Shown piece by piece: positions 1 through 7,373 of a stretch of 20,774 bases of DNA. Both the position numbers and the translations under genes were made by a program. The stretch lies in the NCBI GenBank assembly GCA_964452105.1, contig CAYVLI010000007.1, positions 1-20,774 of the forward strand, written 5' to 3'. Origin of the DNA: CAYVLI01 sp964452105 [NCBI: uncultured Nitrospinota bacterium] (lineage in GTDB: Bacteria > JAUXIQ01). The notes beneath the pieces were generated by a model. That model was not told the origin of the DNA, did not search any database, and worked only from the letters and a program-made list of their open reading frames with translations. Every line of letters starts with the position of its first letter. The stretch's first letter is position 1.

Positions 1-1017
1 ATCATACAGAAAGCCGTCAAGACGCAGCTGGTGTACAAGGAAAACGTACGACTGAGACAGGAATTAAAGGAGAAGTATTCATTTAGAAACACGATCGGAA
101 GGTCTTCTAAAATACTCTCACTCAACCGGGATGTCGAATATATGGCCGCCACAGACGCTACCGTCCTCATCGAGGGCGAAAGCGGAACGGGAAAAGAGCT
201 CGTAGCTAACGACATCCATTATAATAGTCAAAGAGCGGATAAACCGCTCATTAAAGTCAATTGTGCGGCTCTCTCTGAAGGTGTTATCGAGAGCGAGCTC
301 TTCGGTCACGAGAAGGAAGCCTTTACCGGAGCAGTGAGAAGACAGATAGGCAGGTTCGAGAGGGCAGACGGCGGGACGCTGTTTCTGGATGAAGTGGGGG
401 ACTTGAGCCTGAGCACCCAGGTAAAGCTGCTTCGAGCGCTTCAGGAAGGGGAGATCGAAAGGGTCGGCGGAACAGACCCTATAAAAGTGAACGTTCGATT
501 GATAGCAGCTACAAATCAAAACCTTCAAGACCTCATAAGTGAGGGGAAGTTCAGGGAAGACCTCTACTACAGGCTGAAGGTCGTATGCATAAACATCCCT
601 CCTCTAAGAGAAAGGGTTGAGGATATACCTCTCCTGATAAACCATTTTCTCGAGAAATTCTGCACAACTCATAATAAGGAAATAAAGGGTATCTCCATGG
701 AAGCCATGAACCTCATGATGAAATATAGCTGGAAGGGAAACGTTCGAGAGCTCATGAATTGCGTGGAGAGCATGGTCGTAATGTCCCGACGCCCTATCAT
801 AGAAGCCGATGATTTACCTCATAATATAATTAACTTTGACGCTGATGGAGAAAAGATTAGCATACCCACTGGAACCTCGATGAGGGAGATAGAAAAAATA
901 GCAATTCTCAAAACTCTGGCTGCGGTGAAAGGAAACAAGTCTCAGGCGGCGGATATTCTGGGGATCGGACTGAAGACTCTCTATCGCAGGCTCGAAGAGT
1001 ACGGCGCTGATCCGTAA
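1..1017 (+). CDS. Sigma-54-dependent transcriptional activator (NtrC family), 5'-truncated by window edge
   Basis: Central AAA+ domain and C-terminal Fis-type HTH of a bacterial enhancer-binding protein. Such proteins remodel the sigma-54 RNA polymerase closed complex using ATP. The frame is open from base 1, and a helical linker rich in Lys, Arg and Glu precedes the AAA+ domain. The gene therefore almost certainly starts outside the window, probably with a receiver or other sensory domain; the GTG at 31 is unlikely to be the real start. Numbering from that GTG, Walker A GESGTGKE is at 49-56, the loop equivalent to GAFTGA reads EAFTGA at 96-101, Walker B TLFLDE is at 116-121, and the C-terminus has the helix pattern [12 protein letters not shown] typical of Fis-type HTHs. 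The Glu at the first loop position is unusual. It is followed by a noncoding kilobase with operator-like dyads and sigma-54-type promoters, so it may control the downstream cytochrome gene (inference). Confidence 0.93.
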   Translation: MIQKAVKTQLVYKENVRLRQELKEKYSFRNTIGRSSKILSLNRDVEYMAATDATVLIEGESGTGKELVANDIHYNSQRADKPLIKVNCAALSEGVIESELFGHEKEAFTGAVRRQIGRFERADGGTLFLDEVGDLSLSTQVKLLRALQEGEIERVGGTDPIKVNVRLIAATNQNLQDLISEGKFREDLYYRLKVVCINIPPLRERVEDIPLLINHFLEKFCTTHNKEIKGISMEAMNLMMKYSWKGNVRELMNCVESMVVMSRRPIIEADDLPHNIINFDADGEKISIPTGTSMREIEKIAILKTLAAVKGNKSQAADILGIGLKTLYRRLEEYGADP

Positions 1018-1018
1018 G

Positions 1019-1038
1019 AAGGGGTTAATCACCCCCTT
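1019..1038 (+). terminator. Weak hairpin just after the sigma-54 activator
   Basis: AAGGGG (1019-1024) can pair with CCCCTT (1033-1038) around an 8-base loop, starting two bases after the TAA stop. The downstream T content is low, so this is at best a weak intrinsic terminator. Confidence 0.35.
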
Positions 1039-1040
1039 AT

Positions 1041-1138
1041 TTGTCATTATGACAATAATTCCTCAATAAAAGAGAAATAGCCGGTCAATATGACAAGATA
1101 CTGCCTATGAAAGACCATAATCTCTGTCAATCTGACAA
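1041..1138. promoter_or_regulatory. Three regularly spaced GTCA-N3-TGAC dyads (candidate activator or transposase binding sites)
   Basis: The 13-base motif GTCAWTMTGACAA occurs three times, at 1043-1055, 1084-1096 and 1126-1138. Start-to-start distances are 41 and 42 bases, about four helical turns. Each copy has a perfect GTCA/TGAC inverted repeat around three bases. The first copy extends to a 15-base near-perfect palindrome (TTGTCAT-T-ATGACAA, 1041-1055). Phased dyads near an NtrC-type gene suggest upstream activator sites. The best sigma-54 promoter candidate lies about 550 bases downstream, which is far but possible for enhancers. Alternatively they could be repeated transposase-binding sites at the end of a decayed insertion element. 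Confidence 0.5.
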
Positions 1139-1637
1139 TATTCCTACCCTGGGAAATACACAATCAGGCTCTTTTAAGCGTTCACAAGCCGTGGAGGACA
1201 ATAATTTTATCCATGGCTGGGCGCCCTTATTTCCATCCCACCATGTTACGGCTTTCTTTGAGTGTTTCACCCATCATCATTCGGGTCCATCACAGAAGCC
1301 TCCCTTCCCTCTGTTTTTTGAACAGGTTACTTCGAGCATACTGCACATTTTGCATGCGAAGCGCTCCGGTGATAAGACTGTAAATCTGCACTGATAAAGA
1401 CTCTACGGCCAAATGCATCACAAGCGTGACCGCAACCCGCCATCTAATAAATTACCGGACAAAAGCAGCGTTCAGATTCCCACGCACATTCAGCGCCGGG
1501 TACCCGGTTCGACTGCTTCCCGCTTGTTCTCTCAATGTGTCAATCCAAAAATGAAAACCCGCCAGAAAGCCAGTTCCGCCTTCTCAGCCGCGGCACACTA
1601 ATTGCATTAATCGTCTGATGATGATGTCAAGAGCCCT
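1139..1637. other. Gene-poor region, no recognisable gene
   Basis: About 500 bases with no ORF that looks like a protein. The two short + strand ORFs here (1107-1394 and 1413-1601) have low-complexity, His/Pro/Ser-rich translations, lack convincing ribosome-binding sites and resemble no family I know. No tRNA-like or rRNA-like segment was seen. It could be degraded coding DNA or a long regulatory region. Confidence 0.5.
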
Positions 1638-1638
1638 G

Positions 1639-1670
1639 AGTCGAGGACTTGAATCTAGTATCGACTTAAA
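1639..1670. promoter_or_regulatory. Inverted and direct repeat just upstream of the -24/-12 promoter
   Basis: AGTCGA (1639-1644) and TCGACT (1661-1666) are inverted copies separated by 16 bases. GACTTGAA (1646-1653) is repeated as GACTTAAA (1663-1670), 17 bases apart. The cluster lies 18-49 bases upstream of the -24 element at 1688, so it may bind a regulator. The evidence is repeat structure and position only. Confidence 0.25.
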
Positions 1671-1687
1671 AGATGAGGTAATAGGTG

Positions 1688-1702
1688 TGGTGCGAAGATT
1701 GC
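1688..1702 (+). promoter_or_regulatory. Candidate sigma-54 (-24/-12) promoter
   Basis: TGG at 1688-1690 and TTGC at 1699-1702 give the invariant GG-N10-GC spacing. CG also matches within the -24 box (TGGTGCG), and the -12 TTGC is perfect. Expected transcription start is near 1714. It points toward the cytochrome-porin gene whose ATG is at 2031, leaving a leader of about 315 bases. I scanned 1139-1690 by eye for other GG-N10-GC pairs and found no other. Confidence 0.5.
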
Positions 1703-1713
1703 GACCCGCATAG

Positions 1714-2018
1714 AACTTGGTCCGAAAGGAGAGGAGATAAGCCAGTTCATTGAAGGGGGGTCTGGCCCTCTCAAAATAAGTGCTGGTAAAATCACCAAAA
1801 GGATACCGGCAGCGGGGGCATCTAAACCTCTTCCCCTCTCGCCAGAGTCTCCTTTCTGCGTACTTGGGGCAAACTCTCCTGCCACCTCAGCTGAGCTTGA
1901 CAAAATATCGCCTGCTTTTTGGCAAACTCGAAGCCAATATAACTGCTTGTCCAATAAGCATAAAAGCATGATATCACAGTCCCAATTATTTACCTATTAT
2001 CAAACGAAATACTTTGAA
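1714..2018. other. Long leader region before the cytochrome-porin gene
   Basis: About 300 bases between the first promoter candidate and the ribosome-binding site. The frame of the downstream gene is open back to a stop at 1674-1676, but no ATG or GTG with a Shine-Dalgarno sequence occurs before 2031. The translated stretch has no recognisable motif, so it is treated as untranslated. I could not match it to a riboswitch class. Confidence 0.4.
1920..1935 (+). promoter_or_regulatory. Second candidate -24/-12 promoter, closer to the cytochrome-porin gene
   Basis: TTGGCA is a full match to the -24 box, with GG at 1921-1922. After exactly ten bases comes GC (1933-1934), but the -12 box reads AAGC, not TTGC. 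Expected start is near 1946, giving an 85-base leader. The -24 half is better and the -12 half worse than in the site at 1688. Confidence 0.35.
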
Positions 2019-2030
2019 AAGGAGGAAAAG

Positions 2031-3323
2031 ATGTCGATGTCAAGGAAATTAATATTTTCATTATTGCTGATACTGGGGACAGGATCGCTTATTTTTCCGG
2101 TGGAAAGCCAGGCAATGCCCATGTTTGCCAGGAAATATAGCGTGGACTGTTCCATGTGTCACTACCCGGTACCAAAGTTGAACAAATACGGTTACGAGTT
2201 CAGAGCGGCAGGCTACAGAATCCCTTCCGATATAGGGAAAAGCGAAGAAGCCTTTAAGCTGGGGAACTTCTTTGCAGCCAGGCTCCAGGAAGAGTATAAA
2301 GTAAAGAACCATGATGATGTGAAGCCTGCGAACGACTATACCAGCAGCCAGCTTGAATTTCATGAATTAACGTTGTATCCATTGACAGGCTCATGGGGAA
2401 AATACTTTGGCTCCCTGGGTGAATTTTCAATGGCCCCCGATGATGTATTCGAGGTAGAAAATGCTTATATCAGGGGCGTTTATGGTGATGAGAACGGTTG
2501 GTTCCAGGGCCGCGCAGGTATTATGCACGCCTGGGAAGGCTTCGGCGCGTCTGATAGACCGATAGGAAACACGAGGCCGTTATTCCAGAAAGGGACAGCC
2601 ATCGGGTCTCCCTTTGTCCTTTGGAGTGAGGATGAGGCGGCTGTTGAAGTAGGATATAACCTTGCCCGGACGGGAACTTCGGTAGCCGGAAGGATCAGTA
2701 ATGGCATAATCTGGAAAGAAGACGGTTCTGGTAAGGCAGAGCCGGCCCAGGGCGGAGCATTGACAAAAACGAAGAATAGGCCGGCATGGAACGATAAGAA
2801 TTTTCAAATCTTTGCGAACCAGTTTATTACTGATAATTCCGCCGTGTCCGTATATTATTACTATGGTGTGGTGCCGTTTCCGGACCCCAATTATGCGTTT
2901 ACCACGACGACTACCCGCGACAGGTTTCATCGGTTCGCGATATATGCCAACTACTGGCCCGTGGCCGATAAATTGAACCTTTTGACAGGTTACAGTTACG
3001 GGTACGATGACCTTGAAAACAAAACTATCAAAAGCACGGATGGCAAGTATGACGGCACTAAGGTCGGGAATAGCCAGGGCGCTTTTGGAGAGGTGGACTT
3101 TCATGTATCACCACAATTTGCCATTGGTGGGCGCTACGATTTCTACGATCCGGCGAGAAGGGTTAACAACAACAACCAGAACGCCTTCACATTGATGGCT
3201 AATTACTACATTTCTCATGGGCTACAGGTCATTGCGGATTACCAGCACAAGGACACAGATCTGGTAAGCGGTGGGAGTAACAAGGACGATACGTTTCTTG
3301 CTCGCCTTATTTTTATATGGTAA
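2031..3323 (+). CDS. Outer-membrane beta-barrel (porin-like) protein with one N-terminal c-type heme motif
   Basis: Predicted 430-residue exported protein. The start at 2031 is chosen because a strong AAGGAGG lies at 2019-2025 and a typical signal peptide follows: basic MSMSRK, a hydrophobic Leu/Ile core, and an SQA cleavage site near residue 28. Right after the signal comes CSMCH (Cys40, Cys43, His44), a single CxxCH heme-attachment site in the context FARKYSVDCSMCH...PKLNKYGYEFR. This arrangement is known from heme-bearing outer-membrane proteins of metal-reducing and related bacteria. The rest is rich in Tyr, Phe, Asn and Gly with alternating polar/apolar stretches, and the last residue is Trp, as in many outer-membrane barrels. 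Likely role: outer-membrane electron transfer or porin function (inference). The gene stands alone, preceded by two sigma-54-type promoter candidates. Confidence 0.8.
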   Translation: MSMSRKLIFSLLLILGTGSLIFPVESQAMPMFARKYSVDCSMCHYPVPKLNKYGYEFRAAGYRIPSDIGKSEEAFKLGNFFAARLQEEYKVKNHDDVKPANDYTSSQLEFHELTLYPLTGSWGKYFGSLGEFSMAPDDVFEVENAYIRGVYGDENGWFQGRAGIMHAWEGFGASDRPIGNTRPLFQKGTAIGSPFVLWSEDEAAVEVGYNLARTGTSVAGRISNGIIWKEDGSGKAEPAQGGALTKTKNRPAWNDKNFQIFANQFITDNSAVSVYYYYGVVPFPDPNYAFTTTTTRDRFHRFAIYANYWPVADKLNLLTGYSYGYDDLENKTIKSTDGKYDGTKVGNSQGAFGEVDFHVSPQFAIGGRYDFYDPARRVNNNNQNAFTLMANYYISHGLQVIADYQHKDTDLVSGGSNKDDTFLARLIFIW

Positions 3324-3362
3324 GAGAGCCCCGAAAAAGTAAGCGTCAATGGGGAGTCTCTC
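3324..3362. terminator. Imperfect hairpin between convergent genes
   Basis: GAGAG-CCCC (3324-3332) can pair with GGGG (3351-3354) and CTCTC (3358-3362), with a three-base bulge and an 18-base loop. It begins right after the cytochrome-porin stop codon. There is no clear T-run, so assignment as a terminator is weak. Confidence 0.25.
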
Positions 3363-3738
3363 CGAATGAGGGGTTGCTGCCTACTTTAAATGCGGGGCTG
3401 TAAGCACCTTTTACACCTCGGCTGTTAACCATGCAGGTAGGAAATAGGTAGTAAAATTTGAATTTTGAGGGTGTCTCCCGTATCTTCTCTTCGGCCGGGG
3501 GCAAATCCTTCATAAAGGTTTCCATGGGGGGTTTCCTCCGGCAATTCTTTTCATAATAAGGCGCTAAGGTACTGAAGCATATTGGCTCCCTGTTAGGCAT
3601 AAAACGGCCCGATCCGGGCCAACCATACGGCAAGTAGCCTCTGGTAGGCATTCCCACGTGGAGAGCTTCACGCACCCATAAAGCCAACCCCCCTGCGCTC
3701 AGCCAAAGTTCAGGCTTAATGCAAGCAGGTTTCTTCAT
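3346..3738 (-). CDS. Doubtful small hypothetical ORF at the 3' end of the pilus operon
   Basis: Potential 130-residue protein starting MKKPACIKPELW at 3738, preceded by AAGAGGTG seven bases upstream. I recognise no family and see no signal peptide or transmembrane segment. The sequence is unusually rich in Pro, Gly and aromatic residues. It lies downstream of the response regulator on the same strand. A strong hairpin followed by a T-run on this strand (3601-3620) falls inside it and could instead be the end of the operon transcript, in which case the ORF would not be real. An earlier ATG at 3792 would give 148 residues. Confidence 0.3.
   Translation of the reverse strand: MKKPACIKPELWLSAGGLALWVREALHVGMPTRGYLPYGWPGSGRFMPNREPICFSTLAPYYEKNCRRKPPMETFMKDLPPAEEKIRETPSKFKFYYLFPTCMVNSRGVKGAYSPAFKVGSNPSFGETPH
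3601..3620 (-). terminator. GC-rich hairpin followed by T-run on the - strand
   Basis: GGCCCG (3606-3611) and CGGGCC (3615-3620) form a perfect 6-bp stem with a 3-base loop. Read on the - strand it is followed by GTTTTAT (AAAAC at 3601-3605 on +). This is the layout of a rho-independent terminator and would lie about 210 bases beyond the response regulator stop. It overlaps the doubtful ORF 3346-3738. Confidence 0.45.
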
Positions 3739-3828
3739 AACACACCTCTTAGTATTAGAACTTTTGATCATTTGAACTTTATCGCATTTCATGCCTTGAA
3801 TTCCGAGTTTACGGGTGGGAGGAAGGTG

Positions 3829-5193
3829 CTATTTAAGGGTTTTGGTATCTATGCCGAATTTTTTCACCTTATACCACATGCTTCTTTCCGATATACCCAG
3901 CCTCTGAGCGGCAGTAGATTGAACCCCTCTGCACTCTTTGAGGGCTCTTGTTATCAGGTCTCGCTCTATCCCTTGCATAACCTCTTCTAGTGAGCCGCCA
4001 TCCCTTTGAATTTGCGGGGAGGATTCCTTCTCCTCGCGAAAATGTGCGGGGAGGCTACCCACCGAGATAATATCGTTTTCCTCAAGGAGGGCTGCTCTTT
4101 CGATACAATTTTTCAGTTCCCTGACGTTGCCTGGCCAGTGATAGCCCACGAGTTTTTCCATGACCCTTTTGTCGAATCCCCGTAGATCTTTGTTGTGGGT
4201 CTTCTTGAATTTAGTAAAGAAGTAGTCTGTTAGTAGGGGGATGTCCTCCCTGCGTTCACGCAGTGCTGGGAGCCGTAAGACAACCGTATTAAGACGGTAG
4301 TAGAGGTCTTCCCTGAAAAGTCCGTTTCCAACCAATTCAAACAGGTTTTTGTTGGTGGCGGCTATCAGCCTCACCTCCACCGGAATAACCTTGGTGCCTC
4401 CCACCCTTACTACTTTTCTTTCTTCTAACACCCTGAGCGCCTTTGCCTGGGTAGTGAGACTCATATCGGCTATTTCGTCAAGAAAGATTGTTCCCCCGTG
4501 GGCCTGCTCAAATTTGCCTTTTTTGGCCTCTACCCCGGTAGCGGTCCCTTTTTCTATGCCGAACAGCTCGCTCTCCAGCAAAGTCTCAGGGATGGCGGCG
4601 CTATTAAAGGCTACGAAGGGCTTTTGCCGTGCAGTAACATCACCGTGAATGGCTCTGGCAATCAGTTCCTTCCCGGTGCCGCTCTCCCCCTCTATCAGGA
4701 CCGTGAGGTTGGAATTTTGGATTTTCTTTACCGTCTCCAGCACTTCCCTCATCTTCTCGCTTGCCCCAACGATGCCGGGGAAATCCAACATCTGGAGCTC
4801 ACGGTCCTTTTTCAGCTCTTTTTTCAGACTGGCTTTCTGCAAGGCGCGTTTTATTACTATCTCCAGCTCTTTGAGCTTGACGGGTTTTGTGAAGTAGTCG
4901 TGGGCGCCTGCATTGATGGAAGCCTGGGCTGCTTCCTGACTGTCGAAAGAGGTCATAATAATCACCAGCGCTTCCGGGTCCCTCTCCATGATCTTCCTGG
5001 TGGCATCTATTCCGCTCATACCAGGAAGTTTTATGTCCATGATGATGAGGTCGAAAGAATTACCCTCCAGCCCGGTTATAGCTTCTTCGCCCCCCGCGGC
5101 TTCTTCTACAGCGTAACCGAGCTTTTCGAGGGCTGTTCTCAAAAAGAGGCAGGTATCCGGTTCGTCATCCACTATGAGAATCCTGGTCGGCAT
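3829..5193 (-). CDS. Sigma-54-dependent response regulator (PilR/AtoC type)
   Basis: 454-residue NtrC-family regulator with receiver, AAA+ and Fis-type HTH domains. The receiver has acidic residues Asp9/Asp10, phosphoacceptor Asp53, Thr81 and Lys103, all intact. The AAA+ domain has Walker A GESGTGKE (169-176) and Walker B FLDE (237-240). The sigma-54 contact loop, normally GAFTGA, reads GTATGV at 216-221: the key Phe and last Ala are replaced while Thr and the second Gly remain. NCAA is NSAA (197-200). A C-terminal HTH (about 410-450) is present. It starts 15 bases after the kinase stop, so the two form a kinase/regulator pair. Position at the end of a pilus operon and domain type suggest a PilR-like role in pilin or pilus gene control. 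Whether the altered loop still activates sigma-54 transcription cannot be judged from sequence. Confidence 0.92.
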   Translation of the reverse strand: MPTRILIVDDEPDTCLFLRTALEKLGYAVEEAAGGEEAITGLEGNSFDLIIMDIKLPGMSGIDATRKIMERDPEALVIIMTSFDSQEAAQASINAGAHDYFTKPVKLKELEIVIKRALQKASLKKELKKDRELQMLDFPGIVGASEKMREVLETVKKIQNSNLTVLIEGESGTGKELIARAIHGDVTARQKPFVAFNSAAIPETLLESELFGIEKGTATGVEAKKGKFEQAHGGTIFLDEIADMSLTTQAKALRVLEERKVVRVGGTKVIPVEVRLIAATNKNLFELVGNGLFREDLYYRLNTVVLRLPALRERREDIPLLTDYFFTKFKKTHNKDLRGFDKRVMEKLVGYHWPGNVRELKNCIERAALLEENDIISVGSLPAHFREEKESSPQIQRDGGSLEEVMQGIERDLITRALKECRGVQSTAAQRLGISERSMWYKVKKFGIDTKTLK

Positions 5194-5208
5194 CCCCTTG
5201 CTCCTGCC

Positions 5209-6630
5209 TTATTTTTCTGCGTTCGATCCCGCTGGGGGAAAGGATATTGCGAAGGTCGTACCCTGCTCAGGGGAGCTTTTCACGTCGATATTCCCCTGGA
5301 AAGATTCCACCAAATGCCTGGTGATGAAAAGCCCCAGGCCGGTGCCGGTGTCATGGGTGGTAAAAAAAGGGGTGAATATTTTCTCTGTCTGCTCAGGGGA
5401 GATGTAAGAGCCGCTATTAAATATGGAAATGAGAATATTGCCGTCTTCGAGCCGAGCGGTTATCTTTATGGACCCGTCAGGGGGAGTGTGTTGTATAGCG
5501 TTCCCCACCAAGTTGGATAGTATCCGCTGGATGCCCTGAGAAGTGGCTTTGACAAATAGTTCACCCTCCTGATAATCTTCGATTAGCCGCAGGCCCTTTT
5601 CTGACAACTCCTTTTCACACTCTAACCGGACCTGCCCTGTCTCTTTTTTTACGTCCACGTTCACCAGAGGATGGAAGGAGTTTTTGTTGGATAGGGTCAG
5701 AAGTTGCTCGGCCAGGGTGTTCAATCTGTCAACGCCCCTGAGAAGTGCGTCGAGTTGCTGGGCCTTGGGACTCCCCTCCTCGACCTCCTGGCGGAAGATT
5801 TCCCCCAGCCCGCGGATGTAGCCGAGGGGGGTTCTTATTTCATGTGCAACGTCGCCTATGAGAAAGCCCAGAGAGGCGAGGCGATCCACCTGCATGATTT
5901 CCGAACGCATCTCATCGAGTCGCTCATGGTTCCTGAAACTCAGTATTAAGTTGGAGGAGCCTGAAGCGACGCTTCCAACCAGTCGGGTGGAGACGGCCAC
6001 TCGTATTTGGCTCTGGTCATGCAGGGTGAGGTTGATAACCTTTTGTCCCACCTCTTCCTTGGCTGCGACGATGGATAGAAGTTCCCTGTTTTGAGCTATG
6101 GCAGGGAGGCACTTTGCAAAGGGTACCCATCTATGCTCGGCAGCGCTGTAAGAGAGCATTTTTTCTGCAGCGTGGTTTATGTAGGTTATGATGCCCCCGG
6201 CGTCTATGGAGATAATGCCTTCTTCTAAGTTGTCCAGTATATATTTGTCGGACACAAACTCGCTGACCGAGAGGAGCGCCCTGTCGAACGTCCCGGATAG
6301 AGAGGTAATCTCATCTTTCCCCAGAGGAGGGCTTTCCTCCCTCATCATGCCAATATCCATTAAAGTAGAGGTAATCCGATTCAACGTCTTTGATATGTAT
6401 TGAGCTATTACAAACCCCAGGATGCCCGCTCCCACACCGATCAAAACGATGTAAGCTCTCGCCAGGTCCAGTGTCCCTCCACCTGTGGATGGATAATAAG
6501 CCAGTCTCTTCCACTCGATAATGTTGATGGCCAGAAAACCCGCGGCCAGTGCAAGTCCGCTCATCACCACCGGCAGGGCTACCACCAACCTCATTCTGGT
6601 CTTCCGTATTCTTGTCTTGTCGGAGTTCAT
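5209..6630 (-). CDS. Membrane sensor histidine kinase (PAS, HisKA, HATPase)
   Basis: 473-residue kinase. Two transmembrane segments (about 13-38 and 59-79) enclose a short periplasmic loop, followed by a HAMP-like segment (80-125), a PAS domain (about 128-235), a HisKA dimerisation helix with phosphoacceptor His263 in DVAHEIRTPLG, and a HATPase_c domain with N box (373-383) and glycine-rich GTGLGL (429-434). The G1 box begins with Asn (FNSG, 404-407), not the usual Asp. The start codon overlaps the prepilin peptidase stop as ATGA, so translation is coupled. It very likely phosphorylates the adjacent sigma-54 regulator. By position it resembles PilS, but PilS usually has more membrane segments. 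Confidence 0.92.
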   Translation of the reverse strand: MNSDKTRIRKTRMRLVVALPVVMSGLALAAGFLAINIIEWKRLAYYPSTGGGTLDLARAYIVLIGVGAGILGFVIAQYISKTLNRITSTLMDIGMMREESPPLGKDEITSLSGTFDRALLSVSEFVSDKYILDNLEEGIISIDAGGIITYINHAAEKMLSYSAAEHRWVPFAKCLPAIAQNRELLSIVAAKEEVGQKVINLTLHDQSQIRVAVSTRLVGSVASGSSNLILSFRNHERLDEMRSEIMQVDRLASLGFLIGDVAHEIRTPLGYIRGLGEIFRQEVEEGSPKAQQLDALLRGVDRLNTLAEQLLTLSNKNSFHPLVNVDVKKETGQVRLECEKELSEKGLRLIEDYQEGELFVKATSQGIQRILSNLVGNAIQHTPPDGSIKITARLEDGNILISIFNSGSYISPEQTEKIFTPFFTTHDTGTGLGLFITRHLVESFQGNIDVKSSPEQGTTFAISFPPAGSNAEK

Positions 6631-7355
6631 GGCTGAAATCGCCCTATATACCAGTTCATAATCTCTCTGCCCTTCATGATCGCCACGATACTTCCCGCCG
6701 AAAGAAAGGGGGTAAAGGGGATGGGGGTATTCCTCTTTACCCTTTTCAGGGCCAGTAACACCGCTCCTGTGGCCGAGCCGGCAGCTATCCCTATTGCGAA
6801 CCCCGTCAGGGCTGCTTTCCAGCCCAAGATGGCTCCAATCATGGCAGCCAGCTTAACGTCCCCGCCGCCTAACTTGCCGTTTGTTGCCACAGCCACGGAA
6901 AGAAACCCGCCGCCGCCTATCAACAGCCCTATTGTGGAATCCCTGATACCTGAGGTCGTCAAGAAGGTACCAGCCATCCACCCCAGCGCTATTCCGGTAA
7001 TTATCAGAGCATCAGGAACGTTGTGTGTTTGAAGGTCCACCGCAGAAATTATTAACAACACCGATACGAAGGCCATATACACGAAGAAAAGAGAACTGAA
7101 CCCGAACTTGCTATTCCCTAGGACATACAAACTACCCATCAGTAGCTCCACCCAAGGTGATAGCTTCAAGGGAGCAAAACATCTGGGGCATTTAAACGTC
7201 AGGGGCACCTTCACCGCCACCCCTTCCTTGCAAGAGGGACAACTATGCCATGGGAAACCTAACGCTATGCTGTTTGTCTCGCGGTATATGACGCTGGTGG
7301 AGAATCTACCTGCCAATATCCCCACCAGAAACACCACACTATATTGGCCCACCAT
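6627..7355 (-). CDS. Prepilin peptidase (type IV leader peptidase, A24 family)
   Basis: About 242 residues. It removes the short leader of type IV prepilins/pseudopilins at the inner membrane and usually methylates the new N-terminal Phe. Catalytic Asp residues of the GxGD aspartyl protease family are visible: Asp107 in SAVDLQTHNVPD and Asp166 in GGGDVKL. Two CxxC pairs (Cys39/42 and 56/59) in the N-terminal cytoplasmic loop match the zinc-binding tetrad of full-length enzymes. Multiple hydrophobic segments follow. The ATG at 7355 is preferred (GAGAGG nine bases upstream); a TTG at 7361 would add two residues. Its stop overlaps the kinase start. The expected substrate in this window is the GspG-like protein at 20095. 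Confidence 0.92.
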   Translation of the reverse strand: MVGQYSVVFLVGILAGRFSTSVIYRETNSIALGFPWHSCPSCKEGVAVKVPLTFKCPRCFAPLKLSPWVELLMGSLYVLGNSKFGFSSLFFVYMAFVSVLLIISAVDLQTHNVPDALIITGIALGWMAGTFLTTSGIRDSTIGLLIGGGGFLSVAVATNGKLGGGDVKLAAMIGAILGWKAALTGFAIGIAAGSATGAVLLALKRVKRNTPIPFTPFLSAGSIVAIMKGREIMNWYIGRFQP

Positions 7356-7373
7356 CTCCAAAGGCCTCTCCCT

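Noticed and set aside
1043-1138. CRISPR-like array
   Set aside because: Only three 13-base palindromic motifs with 28-29 base intervals; repeats too short, intervals not spacer-like, no cas genes.
1107-1601. Two short + strand ORFs in the gene-poor region
   Set aside because: Low-complexity translations without family resemblance or ribosome-binding sites; one overlaps the dyad array.
1655-1969. - strand ORF of 104 codons
   Set aside because: Antisense to the leader region; no motif, no plausible ribosome-binding site, and it covers the promoter candidates.
1714-2018. Riboswitch (cyclic di-GMP type) in the long leader
   Set aside because: I looked for the conserved cores by eye and could not match them; a covariance-model search would decide.
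1677-2030. Open frame directly upstream of, and in frame with, the cytochrome-porin gene
   Set aside because: About 118 codons without a stop, but no ATG or GTG with a ribosome-binding site; the signal peptide and strong AAGGAGG place the real start at 2031.
4498-5520. Long + strand ORF (340 codons) opposite the response regulator and kinase
   Set aside because: Shadow frame of two well-supported genes; the translation has no domain and crosses the boundary between them.
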